NCBI GenBank assembly: GCA_036940085.1
Contig: JALLBK010000304.1
Location: 1 to 17,021, forward strand
Reading direction: 5' to 3'
DNA: 17,021 nucleotides
From: Discostella pseudostelligera
Lineage: Eukaryota > Bacillariophyta > Thalassiosirophyceae > Thalassiosirales > Thalassiosiraceae
Part shown: positions 9,354 through 17,021 of the stretch, piece by piece
Layout: every line of letters starts with the position of its first letter
Position numbering within the stretch: position 1 is the first letter of the stretch
Made by a program: the position numbers and the translations under genes
Notes under the pieces: generated by a model
Told to the model about the DNA's origin: nothing
What the model saw: only the letters and a program-made list of their open reading frames with translations
Database searches by the model: none

Positions 9354-11441
9354 ATGACCATGATGTCAAATGATAAATGGAAAGTTGCGAAGCTCGCCAT
9401 AACCTCACGACTGCTCCTCTTACTTGCAATGTCACTCTCGTGCACCATCCTACCAGATTTCCATCCCGGCGAGGATGTGCTTCAGTTTGATTTGCGGCTA
9501 CCACAAACACTTCCATCATCATCATCGTCGTCATCATCATCGTCATCGTCATCATCAGTATCAACAGCATCAACAGCTTCGGGACGATGGGAGGAAATTT
9601 ATGGACATTGTTTCTGCTTGCAAGGTCAAGGATGTGATTCAAATTGGAAATCAAGAAGAAGAATCCAATCTAATTCATGTGCGGATGCCACCATCAACCA
9701 CCAACGAAACTACTCAACAAGATATATTTGGTTAGATCAAGTGTATGCCTTCCTTCTTCCTTCGGTTACGAAATGGGACGGTGCCCGATTTTTGACATTG
9801 GCTGTGGATCCTTGGGCAAGATATCCAATTCATATAGAAAAGGAGGAGATGAATGAAGATGGCCGTGCTCAATGTGACAACACAATATCAACATGCGAGA
9901 TACAACACATATCCGACGAAGACAGAAACAAGATCTTTGGTCCATCCGAGCAATCTCATGCCTTCCTACCATTATTACCGCTCGTCATTCGCTACATGGC
10001 TAACTTTGTAATGGTTATCACCCCTCCAAATATTCTCCCACTGACCTATGAAGGAACTGCGACGTTGTGTGCTATCATTATCAACATGGTAGCGTTTGTG
10101 ATCGCGGCTATTGCATTACATGATTTGACAATCTACCTTCTGATGCAAACCCTATTGACCGACGTCGTAAGGAGGGAGCACAGTACTTTCAACGATGATG
10201 GCTCGGAACCAACGGTACTAGAGAATGATACGATGGCAGCACAGAATCAACTTCTTGCCAACGCTGCTGTACAAATATTTTGCATCAACCCCGCTGGAGT
10301 CTTCTTCACCGCCGTCTATTCCGAGTCTATATTTGCCATGCTGACATTTGCAGGCCATGCCATCTTCGCTAAAGGGCAATATTGCAATGACAACTTGAAA
10401 ATGATTAGTGAGGATGATCACAAGCATAGGCTGTCGTCACCGAAGGGGAATGCTCGTGCATATTATTGGTGGTGGGCAAACTTTTATTGGATTCCATCAA
10501 CACTGCTGTGGATGATGGCTTCCTTCACACGTTCAAATGGGTCATTCGCTTCCATTTGGTTGGTCATTTTTGGTGTAGCAAAATGCGTCTCATGTGTACG
10601 AGCGAGCACGGGAAGACATCATATTTCAAAAGCCGCAGTCAAAGTCATATCGTCGCTACTATTTTATGGTGGACTTGCATCGCTCGTGGCACTTCCTTTA
10701 ATATTCCATGATCGGCGAGGGTACAACTTTCATTGTCTACTATCGAAACCACAACCACAATCACTCATCGCTTCGTGGAATCCTCCCATTCCTGAATGGT
10801 GTGAACATAATGCTGCTGGCACCGGTCGTCGATTTTCGCTCTACGCACATGTACAAAGAAAGTATTGGAATGTTGGGTTATTTCGGTACTATGAGCTGAA
10901 GCAAATACCAAACTTCCTCCTGGCAGCACCGTTGTTGATATTGAGCTTTACCGCGGCTGTGGTGTGGATTGCACACAGCTGGAATCATATTATGCCATCC
11001 GCGAGTAAGTCCGATCGCGGCTCCAACGCGGGGATTAACCGCCTCTTTGCACGCTCACGCGCATTCCTGCGGTGGGTATATCTCGCAATAGATGCATCTA
11101 CCAACAAATCATCAGACGGACAATCCCAGTCAACGATACTACTACTAATTGGTCCCACATTTCTTTCGTATTATGCCATTCTTGCTGGATTTGCACTTGT
11201 CGGTACCTTCATTGCGCACGTACAGATATCCACCAGATTGATATGTTCGTCATGTCCGGCGATTTATTGGTTCTGGACTTGCCTGTTAGTTAAGGACGGC
11301 AGAGTGAAAGACAACAGTGGTGATGGTGTTATTAGCCTCTTTCCATTTGATTCTCACATCGCACGGCTACTATTTCCGTATTTTGTCCTTTTCAACATCC
11401 TCGGTGTTGTTTTACATGTCAATTTTCTACCCTGGACATGA
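9354..11441 (+). CDS. PIGV: GPI mannosyltransferase 2 (PIG-V family)
   Basis: ER membrane enzyme that adds the second mannose to the glycosylphosphatidylinositol precursor from dolichol-phosphate mannose. Single exon, 695 residues from ATG 9354. Family features: an N-terminal membrane segment (SRLLLLLAMSLSC), then the lumenal KWDGARFL (W141, D142) whose acidic residue is typical of dolichol-dependent mannosyltransferases, HAFLPLLPL (~202), NPAGVFFTAVYSES (~312-325), FTRSNGS (~391-397), and about eight further hydrophobic helices ending in VNFLPWT. It is longer than the human protein (about 490 residues) because of loop insertions, including a Ser run (55-68) and a Cys/Arg-rich stretch before WDG. 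An upstream in-frame exon at 9146-9180 is possible. The gene is divergent from P4H and convergent with the next gene. Confidence 0.87.
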   Translation: MTMMSNDKWKVAKLAITSRLLLLLAMSLSCTILPDFHPGEDVLQFDLRLPQTLPSSSSSSSSSSSSSSVSTASTASGRWEEIYGHCFCLQGQGCDSNWKSRRRIQSNSCADATINHQRNYSTRYIWLDQVYAFLLPSVTKWDGARFLTLAVDPWARYPIHIEKEEMNEDGRAQCDNTISTCEIQHISDEDRNKIFGPSEQSHAFLPLLPLVIRYMANFVMVITPPNILPLTYEGTATLCAIIINMVAFVIAAIALHDLTIYLLMQTLLTDVVRREHSTFNDDGSEPTVLENDTMAAQNQLLANAAVQIFCINPAGVFFTAVYSESIFAMLTFAGHAIFAKGQYCNDNLKMISEDDHKHRLSSPKGNARAYYWWWANFYWIPSTLLWMMASFTRSNGSFASIWLVIFGVAKCVSCVRASTGRHHISKAAVKVISSLLFYGGLASLVALPLIFHDRRGYNFHCLLSKPQPQSLIASWNPPIPEWCEHNAAGTGRRFSLYAHVQRKYWNVGLFRYYELKQIPNFLLAAPLLILSFTAAVVWIAHSWNHIMPSASKSDRGSNAGINRLFARSRAFLRWVYLAIDASTNKSSDGQSQSTILLLIGPTFLSYYAILAGFALVGTFIAHVQISTRLICSSCPAIYWFWTCLLVKDGRVKDNSGDGVISLFPFDSHIARLLFPYFVLFNILGVVLHVNFLPWT
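9516..9557 (+). repeat. TCA/TCG trinucleotide run encoding polyserine
   Basis: Fourteen consecutive TCA or TCG codons give a serine run at residues 55-68 of the PIG-V protein, in the first lumenal loop. It is a coding microsatellite and probably varies in length between strains. Confidence 0.9.
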
Positions 11442-11675
11442 CGCAGTTGTGTTGGCTGTCGTCTCGAAACCGAATGCAAGAGCGTCGGACTCGGTGCGAA
11501 AATGTTTGGAGCTGATAGTGCAGCGGATCTAATCAGATGGCTTTATATGCATATCTACTGTTAACACACATATTCAGATATTCGACTCTCGGTACCTCGA
11601 TATTCAATCAGACACGCAATGTTCATAGCATATCTTAAAGCAGCTCCCGAGACTCTATTCATGATGACTCATACA

Positions 11676-12611
11676 CTACCAATTTGAGATATCCCCCCAC
11701 AAGCTGCAAGGATCATTTCCCGACAATCTCCGTTCTTCCGTTGGATCCAACATGCCATCATCCTCCTCGACCTCCCATGGCAACTTGTCATCCAAGGCAT
11801 TGAACCCATCGAGCAGATCACATAACCCATCCACATCGGATGTTGCAGAAGTAGCCAACGCATCATCATTCACTTCACGAATCTTCTCCATAAACCGTGC
11901 TTCATCCCGTTCAATCTCTAACCGTATACGTTCCTCACTCTCCTTCTGTGTCCGATTTGCAAATTCTTCACGAAGGTTGGTGACCATGTTCCACTCTTCG
12001 TCAGAGACAAGATAGAATGGAGATCGGAGATTGTCGGCAAGTGTATTAGCATCGGGTGCCCAACGCGTGGTTGGTGAGAATACATCGTCGTCATCATCGG
12101 TGGCAGCGTTGGTGGTGGTGCCGTGTTGTTGTTGTTGCTGCTTCAACGACTTCTTGACACTACTTTTTACCGGACCAAATTTTGCATTGTTGATGACGGT
12201 ATTTGGAGCCGACGACGTTGGCAATGTGGAGAATTGGACTTTTGTTGTTGGCTTGCCGACAGTAGATTTCAATGATCCCGAATTTAGATTTGTCGATGAT
12301 GTCCGCTTCAATACCACACTATTGTCTTTTCCTGCTGCTGCTCCTCCACCTCCGCCGGGGACTTTTCGATTGGAAATGTCACCAAAAGCACGACGACGAC
12401 GCTGAGCGGTCCGACCACCAACTTTCGAGGTAACATTCTTGGCATTGCGATGAGGCGTTGTGGCATTATTGTTGTTATCATGGAAGGATGCCTTCTTCAT
12501 TCCATTCGACGACAGCTTGGAATGATGATGAAGTTCCGTCGTTGCATTTTCATTATTGGCGAGAATGGACGATCCCCTCGTCGTCGTGGACGCTGAATGG
12601 TTCATGAACAT
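11676..12611 (-). CDS. Disordered protein with destruction-box-like motif, function unknown
   Basis: Single exon, 311 residues from ATG 12611. I do not recognise the family. The first ~180 residues are basic, low-complexity and rich in Asn, Ser, Thr and Lys, with short Gly, Gln and Asp runs, and are probably unfolded. RRAFGDISN at 73-81 fits the anaphase-promoting-complex destruction box (RxxLxDIxN, with Phe for Leu). A charged helix follows (DEEWNMVTNLREEFANRTQ..., about 205-250), then a strongly acidic tail. GDISN recurs at the extreme C-terminus (LWGDISNW). A basic N-terminus with a D-box plus an acidic tail recalls securin-like regulators, but no separase-binding motif can be shown. It is divergent from VAP with a 354-bp shared upstream region. 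Confidence 0.7.
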   Translation of the reverse strand: MFMNHSASTTTRGSSILANNENATTELHHHSKLSSNGMKKASFHDNNNNATTPHRNAKNVTSKVGGRTAQRRRRAFGDISNRKVPGGGGGAAAGKDNSVVLKRTSSTNLNSGSLKSTVGKPTTKVQFSTLPTSSAPNTVINNAKFGPVKSSVKKSLKQQQQQHGTTTNAATDDDDDVFSPTTRWAPDANTLADNLRSPFYLVSDEEWNMVTNLREEFANRTQKESEERIRLEIERDEARFMEKIREVNDDALATSATSDVDGLCDLLDGFNALDDKLPWEVEEDDGMLDPTEERRLSGNDPCSLWGDISNW

Positions 12612-12965
12612 GGTGAAAGGGAGGATTGTTCGCTATTGGTTTATCGAGAGAATTGATGGCATTGGCACACCATCGCCGGGCCTTTGCATGGGCCCAATTC
12701 AGTTGAATTGAAAAAAATGATGATTGATCGAATGCTGCCTGTTTGGTTTGGCGCAGGCAAACGATCGAGTTGGCCCGTCGTCGCCAAAAAAGAGGGGGGG
12801 AATGAGGGCAAAAAGGGGGGAAACATGAGAAGTTCGCGCGCGCTCGGGGGGGCACAACATTTCCCTCCGAAAATATCCAACGACGCCTTCGCACTTTTCA
12901 CCCACAACAGCAGCAACAAGCAACAACCCCCACAACAGCACTTCTTGAAAAAGCCCCAACAAACC
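12612..12965. promoter_or_regulatory. Divergent upstream region of the D-box gene and VAP
   Basis: 354 bp between two divergent starts. It contains a strongly G-rich stretch on the plus strand (12794-12852), a GCGCGCGC tract (12834-12842 region) and a small inverted repeat CAATTC/GAATTG (about 12691-12707). The VAP frame is open leftward to 12684, but no ATG with good context precedes 12966 and homologues start right at the MSP domain, so this is treated as leader sequence. Confidence 0.4.
12794..12820 (+). other. Potential G-quadruplex in the VAP leader or promoter
   Basis: A run of seven G (12794-12800), then GGG (12806-12808), then six G (12815-12820), with loops of 5 and 6 nt. Splitting the first run as GGG-G-GGG gives four G3 tracts within the usual loop limits. 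A further seven-G run lies at 12846-12852. It sits about 150 bp upstream of the VAP start codon on the sense strand. Confidence 0.5.
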
Positions 12966-14261
12966 ATGGCCATGTCGCAACCGCAATCATTGCCCTATGC
13001 AATCGAGGTATCACCCGATTCGACACTCCAATTCACCATCACGAATGATCCTCCTACGGCTGATGGTGCCGAAGGTGCTTCGAGGTGTGTCATGACGCTG
13101 CGTCATCCTGGATTGACGAATCAGCATTTGGCGTTCAAGGTATGAATTCGGAAGCCGGAACAGGGTCGTTGTCTTTGTCGTTTTGTCACTGAGTTGGCAT
13201 TGCATGGGGAGATTACTAGCGAAGCATTCAATTTTTGTATCACCTCTTGTATTCACCCCCGAGTCTAATCAATCTTGTTTCTCGATTCTCCCTCGTGCTC
13301 TCTCCAGGTGAAAACTACCCAGCCGCGTCGATATCTCGTCCGTCCCAACCAAGGCATTGTCGCTCCCGGCTCTTCCGAAACCGTCTCCATCCTACTAGTA
13401 GACAAAGAACGTTATGTTCTTTGGTCAACCTACGATCGTCTTGGTCAATCTGCCCTAGATCATTCCAAAGATAAATTCCTAGTTCAAAGTTGTGTAGTAT
13501 CGGATGAATTCTCATCGCAATTTCGGAATGAACCCCGTGGCGAGGCGGGACAATATAAGCCAGAATTGATTGAGGCACTTACGGCAATGTGGAATTCAGC
13601 GGCGGCTCAACAATCCTCGGGATCGGGCACGGCGGTGCCCATGTTTAATAAGAAGTTGCATGTGCGTCATGTGGCGGTGCCGAATGCGATGGCATCGAAT
13701 AGCAATGCGACGGGAGGTGGTGCATCCGTGGCGGGGACAACGGCAGCGTCTGCCTCAACGGCTGTAGGAGCACGAACAACAGGGTCACGTTCTCTTCCAT
13801 CCAATCTCCAGGAAGGCAAACGTAACAATACCGATCAAATGAGCCTGGACCAAATGTACGAGGAGGTGACATCCTTACGTCGCAAATATGATGAATTGGT
13901 AGCATTCTCTGTCAACTTGACCGCCGAGCGGGATATTCTCAACAATACGTTAGAACAAACGAAGCGAGATTTGAATAGGGAGATGGCGACGCGATCGGCA
14001 TTGGAGAAGCAGGGGTTGAAGGTCTCGTCACGTACGCTGGATATGAAGTCGAAACAAAGTAAGGGAGGGGTTTCGATGAGATCTTTGGTGATGGCCATGG
14101 TGCTTACGTTCCTCTTTGCAGTGAAGGCGACCAACAATGGATCAGTGGGTGTGTTGAAGAAAGTACCGGTGTTGAGCAAAATGTTGGGATTCAAGTGCTG
14201 TTCAAAACACAAAAAGAAAGAGGATACGGTGGTGAATGATGTGGAGATGAGTGAATTGTAA
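12966..14261 (+). CDS. VAP-like MSP-domain ER membrane protein, two exons
   Basis: Vesicle-associated-membrane-protein-associated (VAP/Scs2) type protein, an ER tether that binds FFAT motifs at membrane contact sites. Exons 12966-13139 and 13308-14261, with a 168-bp GT-AG intron in phase 0; 375 residues. ATG 12966 has a near-ideal context (ACCATGG) and precedes the MSP domain directly. The MSP domain (about 10-130) carries the FFAT-binding signature KVKTTQPRRYLVRPNQGI, then a Ser/Ala/Gly-rich linker, then a coiled coil (about 225-290: YEEVTSLRRKYDELV...). A short hydrophobic segment follows (SLVMAMVLTFLFAV, about 318-331). Unlike standard tail-anchored VAPs, 43 residues follow it, including FKCCSKHKKK. 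Confidence 0.85.
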
Positions 14262-14501
14262 TCTTCGCCGCGAATAGCCGGTTGGAGGGGGGAAACATAT
14301 ATTATGGAGGATGAGAGTTATTGTATCAGTGTCTTTGTATTTACACTCGGGGGTTAGAAGTTAGATCATCGTAGTTTGGTTCGGAGCTGTAATGTGCATT
14401 ACTCAAATGGATCAAATTACCCATGCATTTGAATTTGCTTGATCATAAAATAATGTGATGTAGATCATCAATGTCAATGTGTTTCCTCATTCTGAATCGA
14501 A

Positions 14502-14978
14502 TCATCCATCCTCTGGGAAATCAATCAAATGCTGATCGAAAGCGGCCTCGGAGGCGGCAAGAGCCTCATCAGCAAGTACTTCCATCTCATCCGCCATCTG
14601 AGTTGCCCTTTCCACTTGTTCGAGAAGCGATCCCAAATCAATCGATACATTTTGTGCATTATTGGCCATGTCAATTTTCTCCGCCGATATTGATCCCTTT
14701 AGTGAATTCATCGCATCCGCGGTCGATGTTTCAGCTTCTTGTCCTAGAGACTCGGCTTTGAGTGATAAATTCTTTGCTTCGGTGCGTAGCTTTTCTACCC
14801 GTGCCCATAAATTCTCTGCTTTCTCTACGAGCGATACCACATCGTCCTCGGTGACTAAATTTAATGAAACGCAACCCGCTCGAGCTCTTGATGTTGTATG
14901 TGGACCAGCAGTGCAAAACGCCGACGCCGACGATGCACAAATACTGATGAGGAATGAAAGTAGAAGAACACGCATCAT
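14502..14978 (-). CDS. Small coiled-coil protein with diatom plastid-type presequence
   Basis: Single exon, 158 residues from ATG 14978 (a second ATG follows directly at 14975). The N-terminus is a signal peptide, MMRVLLLSFLISICASS, ending in ASAF at residues 19-22. In diatom plastid precursors the Phe right after the cleavage site directs import across the inner plastid membranes. A short Thr/Ser/Arg stretch (TTSRARAG) then fits a transit peptide. The mature part is almost wholly helical, with heptad-like patterns (VEKAENLWARVEKLRTEAKN and on) and many Ala and Glu. I recognise no family or catalytic residues; a structural or scaffold role is plausible. It converges with VAP and is divergent from the ankyrin gene. 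Confidence 0.75.
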   Translation of the reverse strand: MMRVLLLSFLISICASSASAFCTAGPHTTSRARAGCVSLNLVTEDDVVSLVEKAENLWARVEKLRTEAKNLSLKAESLGQEAETSTADAMNSLKGSISAEKIDMANNAQNVSIDLGSLLEQVERATQMADEMEVLADEALAASEAAFDQHLIDFPEDG

Positions 14979-15436
14979 CGCTGCCAAAACGAATGAAACC
15001 ACCGACTAGCTACCAGGGACAACCTCTGGGATAGTAGATTAGGTCTGGGTGGAAGGATGATGTGTAATAGATACTAGTGGGTTGCGCCGACGCCTACCTT
15101 CACAACATCATCATCATCATCACGCATGATGCATGCATCCCATGGCGTGGCGGCGGGAGGGCTTGCTTTCCCTTCATCACAATCCGAAATTTCCCGCCAA
15201 ATATTTGCCGATTCGGCGGGAAAGATGGCGCTGGAATTTCCTGCCGTTCTTCGATTTGACGGGAAAGAGGAGATGCAATGATATGGCGGGAAAGAAGAGA
15301 TCCAAAGATATGGCGGGAAATCCGACATGCACCCATCACTCGGCCGGATGGAGCACATCATCAGCCAGCTGCATCCAGCATCCAGCATTACCAACCATGA
15401 AAAATTCCGTGCATCGTACTTCCACTTGCTGAGTAG
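14979..15436. promoter_or_regulatory. Divergent intergenic region with a CAT microsatellite
   Basis: 458 bp between the divergent starts of the plastid coiled-coil gene and the ankyrin gene. It holds a five-copy CAT run (15106-15120) and the E2F-type cluster listed separately. Open frames on both strands here are short, low-complexity and disrupted by the repeats; I see no coding gene or structural RNA. Confidence 0.5.
15190..15320. promoter_or_regulatory. Cluster of five E2F-type sites
   Basis: TTTCCCGCC or its complement GGCGGGAAA occurs at 15190-15198, 15215-15223, 15285-15293 and 15312-15320, with a one-base variant GACGGGAAA at 15258-15266. TTTCCCGCC is the classical E2F/DP binding site of animals and plants, and E2F/DP factors are conserved in algae. 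The last two copies share a longer GATATGGCGGGAAA context, 27 bp apart. The sites lie 117-247 bp from the ankyrin gene start and 212-342 bp from the plastid gene start, so either gene may be the target. Confidence 0.55.
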
Positions 15437-17021
15437 ATGATGATATCAAACATGAAGGACGGAAGCGCCATGGTGGAAGGAGAGTGTATGAGCCCCAGTA
15501 ATGACACACTAGATCGCTATCGAATCGAGGTTGTGGGGGCAACCTTTGATGAACAGGATAACCAAGATCGCACCAGCGAAGATTTTTCCGCCGCTAGTAC
15601 CGTCGATGTTGATAATACCCATCCATATCTTCTGCGATATGCGGATGCCTATGCACACGAGAATAATAATAATGCTACTCCGAACGGCATCGGTCCAACT
15701 TTCGTCGGCGTCAAGCCTTCGACTCAGTTCAAGGAGGGGCAACATGTGGTCTACACCGGGAACAACGGTACAAAATGCGAGGCGGTCGTCATGAAAATGC
15801 TGCACGACAACAATAATCAACAACCTCATTACACTATCAAGCTTGCTTCCGGCACCGAAGAGCAGGCTGAGAGTGACATGATAGATCCAAAAATGCACAT
15901 GGGTGCTAAGGATGAGAATGGTGAAGCTCCAAAGAACTCTGTCGATTTTAAGAGCAACTCAACCCAACTATTCCTTTCCCTGTACCAAAGTAAATGGGAA
16001 ACTGCCGAGAGGCGTTTAGCAAGTCACCCAGAAGAAGCATCTATTTGGGTGACACGATATGCAAAAAGTTCAGATGGATCAAATGGAGAAATACGCTGGC
16101 AGCTCCTCCCCGTACATCTGTACATTTGTCTTGTTGGGCTGAGGAAAGAAGAGGTAAAGACGGAAGCAACTGATGCGGAGATGAAAGAAAACAGTACCAT
16201 GAAATTACTCACCGATCTTCTATTGGCATATCCACAAGCCACGCAATGTACTGATGATCAAAATATGATTCCACTGCATTCAGCAATACGAGGAAACTCT
16301 TCTTTGGCAATTATTCACAAGTTGCTAGAAGTAGATCCTGCGTCAGTGTATTGGAAAGACGGGCGGGGTAGGAATGCATTCCAGATAGTGGAAAAGATTT
16401 ATGAGAAACCAATCCACAAGCAGCAGGAAGGAAATGAAGATGAAGCAAGATTGATGAGGTATGCCGAATTGATGGAATTGCTCACTGATGCCGCAAGGCG
16501 AGTTTCCTCGCTTACATCGAATGGGGAAGTTGTGGAACGGGTGCATAAGACGAATCCTGACGAGTCTCAAAAACAATTAATGCAGCTCCAGAATGAGAAC
16601 TTGGCTCTTCGCCGAGAAAATGCCGAGCTTCAGCACCGTGCGGAGATCAATACTCGCTTGTTATTGAAGCTGGTTGAAAAACTGCAAATATATGAAGAGG
16701 AACGCTCGGTCAACATTGAGAATTACAACGAAATATTTGGCAGTAAGGATGAATTAGACGAAAAGCGGAAAGACATTTTGGTTTCACTCTCTGCAGACGA
16801 TGATACGGAAGAATATGTCGAAGCGAAGGAACACGTGAATGGCGTGCAAGTTGACAGTGGTGATGGAGCATACCGCAAACGGCTCGAGCGCTACCATCAT
16901 ACAATGAATCCTTCTCCTACAGTGCCGGGTACCACGGAGGTGACAACTCTTTCAACATCGCCACTGCGACTAAATACCGGGGATGAGCATGTTGCCAATG
17001 TTGCAGTGGGCGTGAGTGAAG
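15437..17021 (+). CDS. Ankyrin-like repeat protein with Tudor-like segment and coiled coil, 3' truncated
   Basis: The frame is open from ATG 15437 (TAG stop directly upstream at 15434-15436) to the window end, 528 residues with no stop or intron; the gene continues beyond. A later in-frame ATG at 15488 is also possible. Residues 98-149 (FKEGQHVVYTG...HYTIKLASGTEEQ) resemble the small SH3/Tudor-like modules common in diatom proteins. Residues ~175-310 form ankyrin-like helical pairs: WETAERRLASHPEEASIWV, LLPVHLYICLVG, LLTDLLLAYPQATQ, MIPLHSAIRGN, IIHKLLEVDPASVYWKDGRGRNAFQI. This follows a repeat pattern I associate with diatoms. A leucine-zipper-like coiled coil follows (about 378-425, QLQNENLALRRENAELQHR). 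The C-terminal part is acidic and low in complexity. Probably an adaptor or scaffold; partners unknown. Confidence 0.8.
   Translation, partial: MMISNMKDGSAMVEGECMSPSNDTLDRYRIEVVGATFDEQDNQDRTSEDFSAASTVDVDNTHPYLLRYADAYAHENNNNATPNGIGPTFVGVKPSTQFKEGQHVVYTGNNGTKCEAVVMKMLHDNNNQQPHYTIKLASGTEEQAESDMIDPKMHMGAKDENGEAPKNSVDFKSNSTQLFLSLYQSKWETAERRLASHPEEASIWVTRYAKSSDGSNGEIRWQLLPVHLYICLVGLRKEEVKTEATDAEMKENSTMKLLTDLLLAYPQATQCTDDQNMIPLHSAIRGNSSLAIIHKLLEVDPASVYWKDGRGRNAFQIVEKIYEKPIHKQQEGNEDEARLMRYAELMELLTDAARRVSSLTSNGEVVERVHKTNPDESQKQLMQLQNENLALRRENAELQHRAEINTRLLLKLVEKLQIYEEERSVNIENYNEIFGSKDELDEKRKDILVSLSADDDTEEYVEAKEHVNGVQVDSGDGAYRKRLERYHHTMNPSPTVPGTTEVTTLSTSPLRLNTGDEHVANVAVGVSE

Noticed and set aside
11669..11869. 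Minus-strand frame at the C-terminal end of the D-box protein
   Set aside because: Alternative phase of the same DNA, without start context or motif.
15074..15432. Overlapping frames in the E2F-site region
   Set aside because: Repeats of GGCGGGAAA create repetitive peptide in every frame; no domain and divergent promoter position.
15509..15898. 129-codon minus-strand frame
   Set aside because: It lies opposite the uninterrupted ankyrin-like coding frame, which has recognisable repeat motifs, and it has no recognisable domain.

Overview
The window looks like nuclear DNA of a eukaryotic alga, most likely a centric diatom. Genes are tightly packed on both strands. Introns are few and short (75-168 bp, GT-AG) and keep the reading frame exactly. 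Low-complexity Ser, Asn and Gln runs are common. One small secreted-type protein carries the ASAF signal-peptide junction typical of diatom plastid precursors. Several proteins are of kinds that, from memory, are common in diatoms: a stand-alone SET protein, a membrane-anchored prolyl 4-hydroxylase and an ankyrin-like repeat protein. The species call is inference; no rRNA or organellar marker is present.

Layout. 190-2160 (+): RNase Z (tRNA 3' processing nuclease), three exons, with a basic N-terminal extension. 2262-5165 (-): divergent ATAD3-like mitochondrial AAA ATPase, four exons, converging on RNase Z. 5316-6155 (-): SET-domain methyltransferase with a signal-peptide-like start and a perfect 21-bp inverted repeat inside its coding sequence. 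Its promoter holds a repeated CACGTGGC/GGGAGG/TGACTCGA module. 6587-8874 (-): prolyl 4-hydroxylase, four exons, with a C-terminal segment resembling part of the VHL beta domain. 9354-11441 (+): PIG-V, the second mannosyltransferase of GPI-anchor synthesis. 11676-12611 (-): disordered protein with a destruction-box-like motif. 12966-14261 (+): VAP/MSP-domain ER protein, two exons. 14502-14978 (-): small coiled-coil protein with a plastid-type presequence. 15437 to the window end (+): ankyrin-like protein with a Tudor-like segment, cut by the window edge.

The genes do not form an operon or an obvious single pathway. P4H and PIG-V form a divergent pair, as do the D-box protein and VAP, and the plastid protein and the ankyrin protein. 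Several products serve the secretory pathway or ER (P4H, PIG-V, VAP); this may be chance. I see no mobile element, CRISPR, tRNA or rRNA.

The most interesting points are: a natural Glu-to-Gln change in the Walker B motif of the ATAD3-like ATPase; a possible hydroxyproline-reader (VHL-like) segment fused behind a prolyl hydroxylase; the 21-bp perfect hairpin inside the SET coding sequence; a cluster of five E2F-type sites in one divergent promoter; and the spaced G-box module upstream of the SET gene. I did not find a clearly new multi-gene system.
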